Origin: Alphaproteobacteria bacterium
GTDB taxonomy: Bacteria > Pseudomonadota > Alphaproteobacteria > Sphingomonadales > SMXR01
DNA: 9,171 nt
Assembly: GCA_004356215.1 (NCBI GenBank)
Contig: SMXR01000090.1
Coordinates: 1 to 9,171, forward strand
Reading direction: 5' to 3'
Within the stretch, counting starts at the first letter, position 1, and each line of letters starts with the position of its first letter. The notes beneath the pieces are model-generated. The model worked only from the letters and a program-made list of their open reading frames with translations. It had not been told where the DNA came from and made no database searches. The position numbers and the translations under genes are program-made. Below, one piece after another: positions 1 to 5,794 of the stretch.

Positions 1-180
1 AATCACGTCAACCTGTTTCGGGATCAACTTGCCTTTGATGAATGGAGCAAGGGCAAGGCCGGGACCATTGCGATTCCGCTTAAGCAAGCGTTTGCCATGG
101 CGTTGCAGCGCAACGAGTGGCGCTATCCTGATATTGATTGGAAGGCTCCGCTTCACCCCAGCGAAAAAGAAAGTGGTTGA
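1..180 (+). CDS. C-terminal end of a MerB-like (alkylmercury lyase family) protein, partial
   Basis: Frame 1 is open from the first base to a TGA at 178-180 and gives 59 residues; the N-terminus lies outside the window. The segment reads NHVNLFRDQLAFDEW, then an IPLKQAFAMAL stretch. From memory this resembles the C-terminus of alkylmercury lyases: an NLF/FF strand, a helix ending in W, then a 'lPLeeAF.l' helix. MerB cleaves carbon-mercury bonds using two cysteines and an aspartate, all of which would lie upstream and cannot be checked here. The next gene starts 4 nt after the stop, so the two are probably co-transcribed. The following thioredoxin-like genes support a metal/thiol context. The family call is inference from a short tail; it could be another protein with a similar end. 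Confidence 0.55.
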   Translation, partial: NHVNLFRDQLAFDEWSKGKAGTIAIPLKQAFAMALQRNEWRYPDIDWKAPLHPSEKESG

Positions 181-184
181 GGAT

Positions 185-502
185 ATGTCAAAGCAAATTG
201 AGGTAAAACTGGTTTATTGTCCAACCTGCCCGATTTTGGAATCGACCCGGCAGGCTTTGTTGGATGCTCTTGATGAATTCGGCCGGGAAAAAATTACCTA
301 TTCTGAAATCAATGTTCATGCCCCGGAGAATCCGCCGGAATTGAAACACTGGCCTTCTCCGACTATCCTTATTAATGAAAAGGAATTTGAGGGAATTGTA
401 CAAAACCCCGACCAACCGTGCCGGCTGTTTGAAGGGGATGGCGAATACCCTGACCGGGAGAAATTAGTGCAATCCTTTAAGGCAGCACAAAATTTTATTT
501 AA
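185..502 (+). CDS. Small thioredoxin-fold protein with CPTC motif (first of tandem pair)
   Basis: The product is 105 aa with no signal peptide, so probably cytoplasmic. A beta strand leads into VYCPTC (Cys12 and Cys15), followed by a helix, EIN at 41-43, WPSPTILIN at 56-64 (Pro59 sits where thioredoxin folds carry the cis-proline) and a late Cys79-Arg80. This is the layout of a minimal thioredoxin-like domain of the type seen near MerB-like lyases; its role is probably thiol relay or metal binding. The ATG at 185 is chosen over an in-frame ATG at 29 because the latter overlaps the upstream gene almost entirely, while a GAGG lies just before 185. The upstream stop is 4 nt away. It is collinear with the next gene (Cys15, WPSP, EG69-70 and CysArg79-80 at identical positions), so the two are paralogues. 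It differs by the extra Cys12, which gives a CxxC. Substrate unknown. Confidence 0.75.
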   Translation: MSKQIEVKLVYCPTCPILESTRQALLDALDEFGREKITYSEINVHAPENPPELKHWPSPTILINEKEFEGIVQNPDQPCRLFEGDGEYPDREKLVQSFKAAQNFI

Positions 503-540
503 TATAAATCTTTTAACTGTGGAGCAAGCAAGCATTTCAA

Positions 541-849
541 ATGACAAAATCACCAAAAATTCAACTATTATCTTTTCCCGGGTGTCCCAATACTACGGCA
601 ACCCGGGCGATCTTGCAGGAAGCCTTGAAAAACCTGAAAATGGACAGCCTCGATATTGAAGAGATCAATATAGAGGACCCGGCAACCCCGGAAAAATTCC
701 ATAATTGGCCATCTCCCTCAATTCTGGTGAACGGCCAGGATGTTGAAGGGACGCCAATCAAAGAGGCAGCTGCGTGCCGGATTTATCCGGGGGGGCGAAC
801 GCCCCGTTTGGAAAAAATTGAAACCGCGCTGGCGGCTGCCCTGCTCTAG
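541..849 (+). CDS. Small thioredoxin-fold protein with GCPNT motif (second of tandem pair)
   Basis: The product is 102 aa. It has FPGCPNT (Cys15), EIN at 41-43, NWPSPSILVNG at 55-65, EG at 69-70 and Cys79-Arg80. It aligns with the preceding protein without gaps through residue 80, so this is a tandem duplication followed by divergence. It has only one cysteine in the active-site loop (GCPNT instead of CPTC), so any redox pair would have to be Cys15-Cys79 or involve a partner protein. A weak GGAGC lies about 15 nt upstream of the ATG, a poor ribosome site; coupling to the upstream gene is possible. The next gene starts 12 nt after the stop. It is likely part of the same transcript and process (thiol or soft-metal handling). 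No signal peptide or membrane segment. Confidence 0.75.
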   Translation: MTKSPKIQLLSFPGCPNTTATRAILQEALKNLKMDSLDIEEINIEDPATPEKFHNWPSPSILVNGQDVEGTPIKEAAACRIYPGGRTPRLEKIETALAAALL

Positions 850-861
850 AGGAGAAAAATA

Positions 862-1419
862 ATGTCAACTACAGATTTGAGGCTCACTGATAAAGGCAGC
901 CTGCCTAAACCTGGCCCACTGGGGCGGCTTTTGCGCTTAGGGCTGGGCTACTGGGTTTTAATGGGTTTTGTTTACGAGATCTGGGATGACCGGATGATGC
1001 TGACGGCCGGCGAATTTGAACCCTATGACCTGATCGCGAACGCATTATTAGTCGGTCTCTTTTTGGTCAGTTATGTGATCAACATAGGATTTTCACAATC
1101 CTTTAAAAAGTGGCCGGCTTTGGTGAGCGCGCTTGGCCTTGGCCTCTTGGCGCTTTATGATTATTCAAACACCGGCAATTGGACCGGGTTTGCCTTTGGC
1201 ACCGGATTTTTCCTTTGGAGCATGTATATTTTTACCCATCTGGGTGTCAGTTTTCTGATCGCCGCGGTTATCGGCACCCCGGGGTGCGAAATGCGCGCCT
1301 TTCATGATTTGTTTTCAAAGGTTTTCAAGGTCGAGGTCAAGGAACACTTATGCCCGATCGGGCCAATCCAGCCGCTGGATAAATGGGAATCAAAACAAGC
1401 CTGGATGAAAGCCAATTAA
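862..1419 (+). CDS. Small multi-pass membrane protein with paired cysteines, unknown family
   Basis: The product is 185 aa. Hydrophobic segments fall near residues 28-42, 58-76, 84-100 and 108-138 (the last possibly two helices), so four to five TM helices. Just after the last helix come GTPGCEMRAFHDLF (Cys142) and a tail EHLCPIGPIQPLDKWE (Cys164). The two cysteines with nearby acidic and histidine residues look like a cytoplasmic metal or thiol site, though topology is not proven. An AGAGGAG ribosome site lies just upstream of the ATG. It sits between the thioredoxin-like genes and the DUF819 permease, with about 18 nt to the next start, and probably works with them. I recognise the tail as a conserved-looking signature but cannot name the family or assign a function. 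Confidence 0.7.
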   Translation: MSTTDLRLTDKGSLPKPGPLGRLLRLGLGYWVLMGFVYEIWDDRMMLTAGEFEPYDLIANALLVGLFLVSYVINIGFSQSFKKWPALVSALGLGLLALYDYSNTGNWTGFAFGTGFFLWSMYIFTHLGVSFLIAAVIGTPGCEMRAFHDLFSKVFKVEVKEHLCPIGPIQPLDKWESKQAWMKAN

Positions 1420-1437
1420 TAGCCAATAAGGGGGGCA

Positions 1438-2589
1438 ATGATTGACGCCGGAAATACGTTTGCCCTGTGGGCTGTGCTTATAGGTATTGTCGCTTTCGGC
1501 ATCTGGTCTGAAAGGACAAAACTGGGCCGGAGGCTGACCGGCACCATCGTTATTCTTTTAACCGCGCTGGTCCTGTCCAATATTGGCGTAATCCCGACCT
1601 CAGCCCCGGTCTATAGCACGGTGATGGGGAACTTTATTCCCCTGGGGTTAGCCCTGCTTTTGCTTCGGGTTGATTTAACCACTTTGAAATCAGAGGCCGG
1701 CCCAACCCTGGCCATCTTCCTGATTGGTTCCGTGGGGACCATTGCCGGGGCAGTCCTGGCGTTTTACCTGATCGCCCCGGATTTATACCCGGCTGAATTG
1801 GCCGGGATGTTCGCGGCCACTTATATTGGCGGCGGGGCCAATTTTTTTGCTGTTGCCGACACGTTTGCAGTAACCGACAGCACCATAATTATCCCTGCCC
1901 TTGCCGCCGACACGCTGGTCACCATCACCTACCTGGTGGTTCTGGGCGCTATCCCCAGTCTCGCTTTTTTTGCAAAAAGCAGGCGCGCCAGGACAGCCCC
2001 GATCAAAACCACCATGAAAACCACCATGAAAACCAATGGGGCCAGTACCGGCATGTCATGGGGAACCCGGAATATGAACCTGCTGGCACTCGTTCTGGCA
2101 TTGGTTTTGGCGTTTGCTTTCGTCGCCATCGGCAATGCCGCCCAAAGCTTTACGGAAATCCGCGGGGTGTCGATCCTGGTGATAACCGTCCTGGCGGTGC
2201 TGGCGGGAACATTTTTCAAAAAACAGATTAAACCGGCCCAGGGGCCATTCCAGCTGGGTATGATTTTGTTGCTGATCTTTTTTGCCGCCCTGGGGGCGTC
2301 TGGTGATGTTTTCGCCCTGGTGGAAAGCGGGCCACAATTGCTGCTGTTTGCGGCGACGATTATTGCCGTTCATTTTGTCATCATTTTCGTGGCCGGATGG
2401 CTGCTGAAATTCGATATTGCCGAAATCGCCACCGCCTCCAACGCCTGTGCCTGCGGCCCGCCCACGGCAGCCGCGATGGCCGCCGACGCCGGCTGGGATC
2501 ACCTGGTGACCCCCGCCATTGTGGCCGGAACGCTGGGTTTCGCGATGGCAAATTTTGCCGGTGTTTTTATCGTGAATTTTCTGAACTAG
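1438..2589 (+). CDS. DUF819 (YjcL-like) family permease
   Basis: The product is 383 aa, normal for the DUF819 family of integral membrane proteins, with about ten hydrophobic segments in two halves joined by a basic hydrophilic loop near residues 178-208. Family-type motifs are visible: ATYIGGGANFFAVAD in the first half and ATASNACACGPPTAAAMA with a GTLGFAMANF helix in the second. The transport substrate of DUF819 proteins is not established to my knowledge. Here the usual glycine/small-residue segment in the second half carries Cys337-Ala-Cys339, which could bind a soft metal or thiolate. A GGGGGG precedes the ATG closely. It is last in the cluster with the MerB-like and thioredoxin-like genes, so it is plausibly the exporter (or importer) for the compound they handle. 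That role is inferred from context. Confidence 0.82.
   Translation: MIDAGNTFALWAVLIGIVAFGIWSERTKLGRRLTGTIVILLTALVLSNIGVIPTSAPVYSTVMGNFIPLGLALLLLRVDLTTLKSEAGPTLAIFLIGSVGTIAGAVLAFYLIAPDLYPAELAGMFAATYIGGGANFFAVADTFAVTDSTIIIPALAADTLVTITYLVVLGAIPSLAFFAKSRRARTAPIKTTMKTTMKTNGASTGMSWGTRNMNLLALVLALVLAFAFVAIGNAAQSFTEIRGVSILVITVLAVLAGTFFKKQIKPAQGPFQLGMILLLIFFAALGASGDVFALVESGPQLLLFAATIIAVHFVIIFVAGWLLKFDIAEIATASNACACGPPTAAAMAADAGWDHLVTPAIVAGTLGFAMANFAGVFIVNFLN
2005..2038 (+). repeat. 12-bp tandem repeat in the permease loop
   Basis: The unit AAAACCACCATG occurs at 2005-2016 and 2017-2028, followed by an imperfect 10-base copy at 2029-2038. It encodes KTTMKTTMKTN in the cytoplasmic linker between the two halves of the DUF819 protein. 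The unit keeps frame, so slippage would only change loop length by four residues per copy. A repeat in a linker is probably neutral. Confidence 0.8.
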
Positions 2590-2621
2590 GCCCTATGAGC
2601 TGAAAACCCGGGACCTTTTTT
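2589..2621 (+). terminator. Possible intrinsic terminator after the DUF819 gene
   Basis: GGCCC at 2589-2593 can pair with GGGACC at 2610-2615 (one bulged A), and T6 at 2616-2621 follows immediately. The stem is short (five pairs) and the loop long (16 nt), so it is weak. The position, right at the stop codon and before a new gene with its own promoter-like boxes, supports the call. A CCCGGG at 2607-2612 could alternatively pair with the CCCGGG at 2631-2636. Confidence 0.35.
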
Positions 2622-2626
2622 AATTA

Positions 2627-2655
2627 TTGCCCCGGGCCACTCCGCCGTGCATTAT
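2627..2655 (+). promoter_or_regulatory. Candidate sigma70-type promoter for the permease-hydrolase pair
   Basis: TTGCCC at 2627-2632 and CATTAT at 2650-2655 are separated by exactly 17 bp. Each box has two mismatches to consensus. It lies 24 bp before the permease ATG and just after the possible terminator, which leaves only a short leader. It is a pattern match only. Confidence 0.33.
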
Positions 2656-2678
2656 CCTCCATTCATTTGGGGAAATTT

Positions 2679-3980
2679 ATGGCCGAGCAGAAACGCACAC
2701 TGGGGTTCTGGCGCACCTGGTCCTTAAGCGCCGGGTATATGATTGGCTCGGGCATTTTTTTGATGCCCATGGTGCTGGCTCCATTGGGTCTGCTTGGGCT
2801 GTCCTCGTGGCTGATTACCGGGGCCGGGGCGGTGCTGCTGGCGCTGGTTCTGGGTAACCTGGCGCGGCGCCTGCCCAAGGTTGGCGGGCCTTATGCCTAT
2901 ACCCGGGGCGCGTTTGGCGATTTCGCCGGCTTCCTGATTGCCTGGTCGTACTGGATTAGCCTGTGGATTGCCAACGCGGCAATCGTGGTGGCAATGGTCG
3001 GCTACCTCGGGGTTTTTATTCCGGCGTTGCGGCAAAGCTTTTTCCTGTCCACCCTGACCGGGCTAAGTGCCCTGGCTTTAATTATTGCCCTCAATATTGC
3101 CGGGGTCCGGCAATCGGCCATTTTTCAGCTGGTGACCACGATCCTGAAAATTATCCCGCTTTTGGCCATCGGCGTAATCGGGTTGTTCTTTATCGAGGCA
3201 GGTAATATTCCGGCGATAAACCCAACCGGGGCGTCAACCATTTCGGTGCTGGCCTCGGCCTCAATTTTAACCATGTGGGCGTTCGTTGGCCTCGAGGCGG
3301 CAACAATCCCGGCAAACGATGTGCTCAACCCCTCGAAAACCATCCCGCGGGCGCTGATTAGCGCGGTCCTGATAGTGGTGGGAATTTATTTCCTGTCATC
3401 GCTGGCGGTAATGGGAATAGTGGAGGGGGCCACGCTTGCCACCTCGCAAGCACCGTTTGCCGATGCCGCCGTGCGGATCTGGGGCGACTGGGCGGCTTAT
3501 GGTATCGCCGCGGGGGCAATCATCGCCACCCTGGGCGCCCTGAATTGTAGCGTTTTATTGACTGGCCAGATGCCGATGGCTGCCGCATTTGATGGTTTGT
3601 TCCCGAAAATTTTCGGTAAAATGTCAAAAACAGCCACCCCGGCGATGGCCCTGATTATCGGCGGCATTCTGGCCGGTGGCCTGATGATCACGAATTACAC
3701 CAAGGGGTTTGTTGCCGCCTTTACCTTCATGATTATTCTGTCGACCCTGGCGGTGGTGATCCCTTACGCCTTGTGTGCCATGGCCGAGCTGTATTTTAAC
3801 TTTAAAGACAAGGCCCTGCCCCGGCTAAAATTTTACCAAAACACCGTCATTGCCGCCCTCGCCCTGGCCTTTTCGATCTTCCTGATTATTGGCTCGGGTG
3901 CGGAGTCGGTGATCTACGGCTTAGGCTTGTTATTGGCCGGGGTTCCGGTTTATTTCTTTGTCACCAGAGGTAAAAAATAA
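2679..3980 (+). CDS. APC-superfamily amino acid permease
   Basis: The product is 433 aa with about twelve TM segments, the usual length for the basic amino acid/polyamine antiporter branch of the APC superfamily. Near the N-terminus GYMIGSGIFLMP (GSGIF at 23-27) is the TM1 substrate-binding loop signature, and LPKVGGPYAYTRGAFG is the APC loop after TM2. In the middle, WAFVGLEAATIPANDVLNPSKTIPRA is the typical TM6 and following loop. The ATG at 2679 is preferred to an in-frame TTG at 2667 because GGGGA at 2669-2673 sits at ribosome-site distance from the ATG. The hydrolase gene starts 3 nt after the stop, so the pair is surely co-transcribed. This suggests the permease carries the guanidino substrate of the hydrolase or exchanges it for the product. 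Exact substrate specificity cannot be read from the sequence. Confidence 0.88.
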   Translation: MAEQKRTLGFWRTWSLSAGYMIGSGIFLMPMVLAPLGLLGLSSWLITGAGAVLLALVLGNLARRLPKVGGPYAYTRGAFGDFAGFLIAWSYWISLWIANAAIVVAMVGYLGVFIPALRQSFFLSTLTGLSALALIIALNIAGVRQSAIFQLVTTILKIIPLLAIGVIGLFFIEAGNIPAINPTGASTISVLASASILTMWAFVGLEAATIPANDVLNPSKTIPRALISAVLIVVGIYFLSSLAVMGIVEGATLATSQAPFADAAVRIWGDWAAYGIAAGAIIATLGALNCSVLLTGQMPMAAAFDGLFPKIFGKMSKTATPAMALIIGGILAGGLMITNYTKGFVAAFTFMIILSTLAVVIPYALCAMAELYFNFKDKALPRLKFYQNTVIAALALAFSIFLIIGSGAESVIYGLGLLLAGVPVYFFVTRGKK

Positions 3981-3983
3981 GCC

Positions 3984-4838
3984 ATGTGGAACGAATACAG
4001 CCCGCTTAGAAATGTCGCTGTCCGTTCGCCCGAACATGCTTTTTCCTCAAATGAAAAAATTAATGCTGAATGGCAAACGCTCCGTTTTTATGCCCCTCCT
4101 GACCTCGACAGCGCCATTGCCGAGCACAAAACTTTTGTAAAAATCCTCGAAGCGGCCGGAGCCGAGGTCAACCACCTGCCCGGCGGAGATGGTCTGACGC
4201 TGGATTCGATTTACGTCCGTGATGCCGCGCTGGCCACCCCCGGGGGCCTGATTCTTTGCCGAATGGGCCGCAAGACCCGGGGCGCTGAACCAAAAATTTA
4301 TCCTGGCGCCCTCCCCGGTATTCCCGTCCTTGGGGCCATCGAAGCCCCGGGAACGCTTGAGGGCGGTGATTTCATCTGGCTCGATGAGGTGACCGCTGTG
4401 GTCGGCCTTGGTCCCCGCACCAACAAGGAAGGCATCCGCCAATTATGGGCGCTTCTCGGCGACGGGGTTGAGCTGCATGTCGTCGCCCTGAACGCGCCCG
4501 GTCACCCCGATGATGTGTTTCACCTGATGAGCATGATTTCACCGGTCGATACGGATCTCGCGGTGATTTACCGCCCGCTGATGCCCAAACGTTTTTTGGA
4601 CTGGCTGGAGGGCAAGGGGATGAATTTTGTCGAGGTTCCGGAAGACGAATGGTTGCTGATGGCCTGCAACGTCCTGGCGCTCAGTCCCCGCCATGTTCTG
4701 ATGCTTGATGGGCTGCCCAAAACCAAAGCGCTGATGAAAGCCGCCGGGTGTGTGGTTCAGACCTATAAGGGTGATAACATCAGCCGTATGGGCGAAGGCG
4801 GCCCGACGTGCCTGACCAGGCCGCTGGTTAGGGGTTAA
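3984..4838 (+). CDS. DDAH/arginine deiminase-type amidinohydrolase
   Basis: The product is 284 aa with the pentein (beta/alpha propeller) motifs of the dimethylarginine dimethylaminohydrolase group: SIYVRD (Arg79, Asp80), LEGGDF (Glu126, Asp129), HPDDVFHL with the catalytic-type His180, and GGPTCLTRPL with the nucleophilic Cys276 near the C-terminus. Such enzymes hydrolyse guanidino groups through a covalent S-alkylthiouronium intermediate; DDAH makes citrulline and dimethylamine from methylated arginine. The length matches DDAH (about 250-290 aa) rather than arginine deiminase (about 400 aa). It is cytoplasmic with no signal peptide. Only 3 nt separate it from the permease gene, so import and hydrolysis are coupled. 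Alternatives in the same superfamily are amidinotransferase-like or other citrullinating enzymes; the residues visible do not separate these. Confidence 0.82.
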   Translation: MWNEYSPLRNVAVRSPEHAFSSNEKINAEWQTLRFYAPPDLDSAIAEHKTFVKILEAAGAEVNHLPGGDGLTLDSIYVRDAALATPGGLILCRMGRKTRGAEPKIYPGALPGIPVLGAIEAPGTLEGGDFIWLDEVTAVVGLGPRTNKEGIRQLWALLGDGVELHVVALNAPGHPDDVFHLMSMISPVDTDLAVIYRPLMPKRFLDWLEGKGMNFVEVPEDEWLLMACNVLALSPRHVLMLDGLPKTKALMKAAGCVVQTYKGDNISRMGEGGPTCLTRPLVRG

Positions 4839-4840
4839 GT

Positions 4841-5587
4841 CTAAACCGGAAGGATTTCATCACCGATGACGATGGTCCCGGCTTCAATCACCTGGGCGTA
4901 AATCCCCATGTCGGGGTGGCCGAAGTTTTGCATCAGTGCCTTGGGCAGGTTTTGATCGCGCGGGGCGCTCTCTAAATTAACGTTGGTGGCCGCGCACCGG
5001 CTGATGCGCTTGACGGTTTCAAACATCACCGTGCCGATTTTAAACCACTTGTCAACCAGATCAAATTCCGCCCATGGGACCTCACCCTCGAACTGGATAT
5101 TGCCGCGAAAGCGCACCGGATCAAGGTCGGCGCCGACCGCCTTCCCCAGCGCCTTGACGCTGTTCAGGTTGATGAGGGAGGCCACTTTCATATCAAAATC
5201 AGCAAAGGAATGGTCCTTCGCGGTCAGCACCTCGACATCCTCCCCGAGGAAATTCTTGAGCCAGGTCTCAAGCGTGGCGCGGCCTTCGCGCTCGGCCAGC
5301 GCGACGGAAACCACCCCACCGGCCCGGTCAGTCAGGGTCAGTGTTGCGGTCTCGGGATCGAACACCGGGCTAAGCTCGGCGAGTTTTTCGTTTTGCATCA
5401 GAATATGAAAATTGGTCTTGAATTGGAATTCCGGGTTGGCCGGATCGAACCCCCAGTCGCCTTTTTTGAGCGACCAGGCGCGGTCATAGGGAAACGCCCC
5501 GCCGGGGCTAAGCGTCACACGCTCCCAGCGATGGGGCCCAAGCCCCTTGACCGGATACGAATAAAGATCGGTGACAGCGTTCGGCAT
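4841..5587 (-). CDS. MOSC-domain protein (MOSC N-terminal barrel plus MOSC domain)
   Basis: The product is 248 aa. The N-terminal part (about 1-110) has the beta-barrel signature LYSYPVKGLG...FPYDRAWSL of MOSC_N, and the C-terminal part has VRFRGNI (about 158-164), RISRCAATNVN (Cys198) and IVIGDEI at the end. These are the features of the MOSC fold, where the conserved cysteine is the presumed molybdenum-cofactor sulfur carrier or ligand, as in YcbX/YiiM and mARC-type proteins. YcbX-type enzymes reduce N-hydroxylated compounds; which activity applies here is unknown. GGGGGT precedes the ATG. It converges on the hydrolase gene with 2 nt between the two stop codons and no room for a terminator. 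Before the island inserted, tRNA-Pro probably lay directly upstream of it. Confidence 0.88.
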   Translation of the reverse strand: MPNAVTDLYSYPVKGLGPHRWERVTLSPGGAFPYDRAWSLKKGDWGFDPANPEFQFKTNFHILMQNEKLAELSPVFDPETATLTLTDRAGGVVSVALAEREGRATLETWLKNFLGEDVEVLTAKDHSFADFDMKVASLINLNSVKALGKAVGADLDPVRFRGNIQFEGEVPWAEFDLVDKWFKIGTVMFETVKRISRCAATNVNLESAPRDQNLPKALMQNFGHPDMGIYAQVIEAGTIVIGDEILPV

Positions 5588-5632
5588 TGATACCCCCGTT
5601 CAAGGTGAAATCTGAATGTAGGGTATGGGAGT

Positions 5633-5650
5633 AAAATTAAAAGAAAAAAA
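5633..5650 (-). terminator. T-rich tract after the displaced tRNA-Pro 3' end
   Basis: On the - strand the CCA of the tRNA fragment is followed directly by T7, then CTTTTAATTTT. This looks like the original 3' termination tract of the host tRNA-Pro, left behind when its 3' half was displaced. There is no separate hairpin; the tRNA arms would have served as structure. It now lies between the island and the MOSC gene. Confidence 0.35.
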
Positions 5651-5695
5651 TGGTCGGAGCGGCGGGATTCGAACCCACGACCCCTTCACCCCCAG
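5651..5695 (-). pseudogene. tRNA-Pro 3'-half fragment (distal attachment-site scar)
   Basis: Read on the - strand it gives CTGGGGG (anticodon loop, GGG), TGAAG, a variable loop, a T arm with GTGGG-TTCGAAT-CCCGC, CGCTCCG and ACCA. Sequence 5' of the anticodon loop is replaced by unrelated bases (no CTTCA stem partner, no D arm or acceptor 5' strand), so it cannot be a functional tRNA. The break falls exactly at the start of the anticodon loop, a common integrase crossover position. Its acceptor 3' strand would still pair with the acceptor 5' strand of the intact gene, as expected if it is the displaced original half. Confidence 0.8.
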
Positions 5696-5741
5696 CCCTA
5701 CCTGCCACTAATAATATCAATGACTTAGGACATTTGAATGG

Positions 5742-5771
5742 TTGCGCTTTGGTCCCGCTATTTTTTATGTT
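5742..5771 (+). promoter_or_regulatory. Candidate promoter and leader of the HNH gene
   Basis: TTGCGC at 5742-5747 and TTATGT (or TATGTT one base later) at 5765-5771 are 17-18 bp apart within an AT-rich leader. A strong ribosome site, AAAAGGGGA, lies just before the ATG at 5795. It is a weak match on -10. The remainder of 5696-5741 holds the island end next to the attachment scar. Confidence 0.3.
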
Positions 5772-5794
5772 AATTGTTATGAAAAGGGGAATTC

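Noticed and set aside
29..184. In-frame upstream ATG extending the first thioredoxin-like protein by 52 residues
   Set aside because: The extension overlaps almost all of the partial upstream gene in another frame and has no recognisable features; the ATG at 185 matches the start of its paralogue.
2056..2502. Long antisense open frame opposite the DUF819 gene
   Set aside because: Low-complexity Gln/Arg/Gly-rich translation typical of the reverse strand of a GC-rich membrane protein gene; no homology features.
2667..2678. TTG start four codons upstream for the permease
   Set aside because: The GGGGA ribosome site overlaps this position and is properly spaced for the ATG at 2679.
5651..5695. 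A second functional tRNA-Pro
   Set aside because: There is no 5' half: the D arm, the acceptor 5' strand and the 5' side of the anticodon stem are missing.
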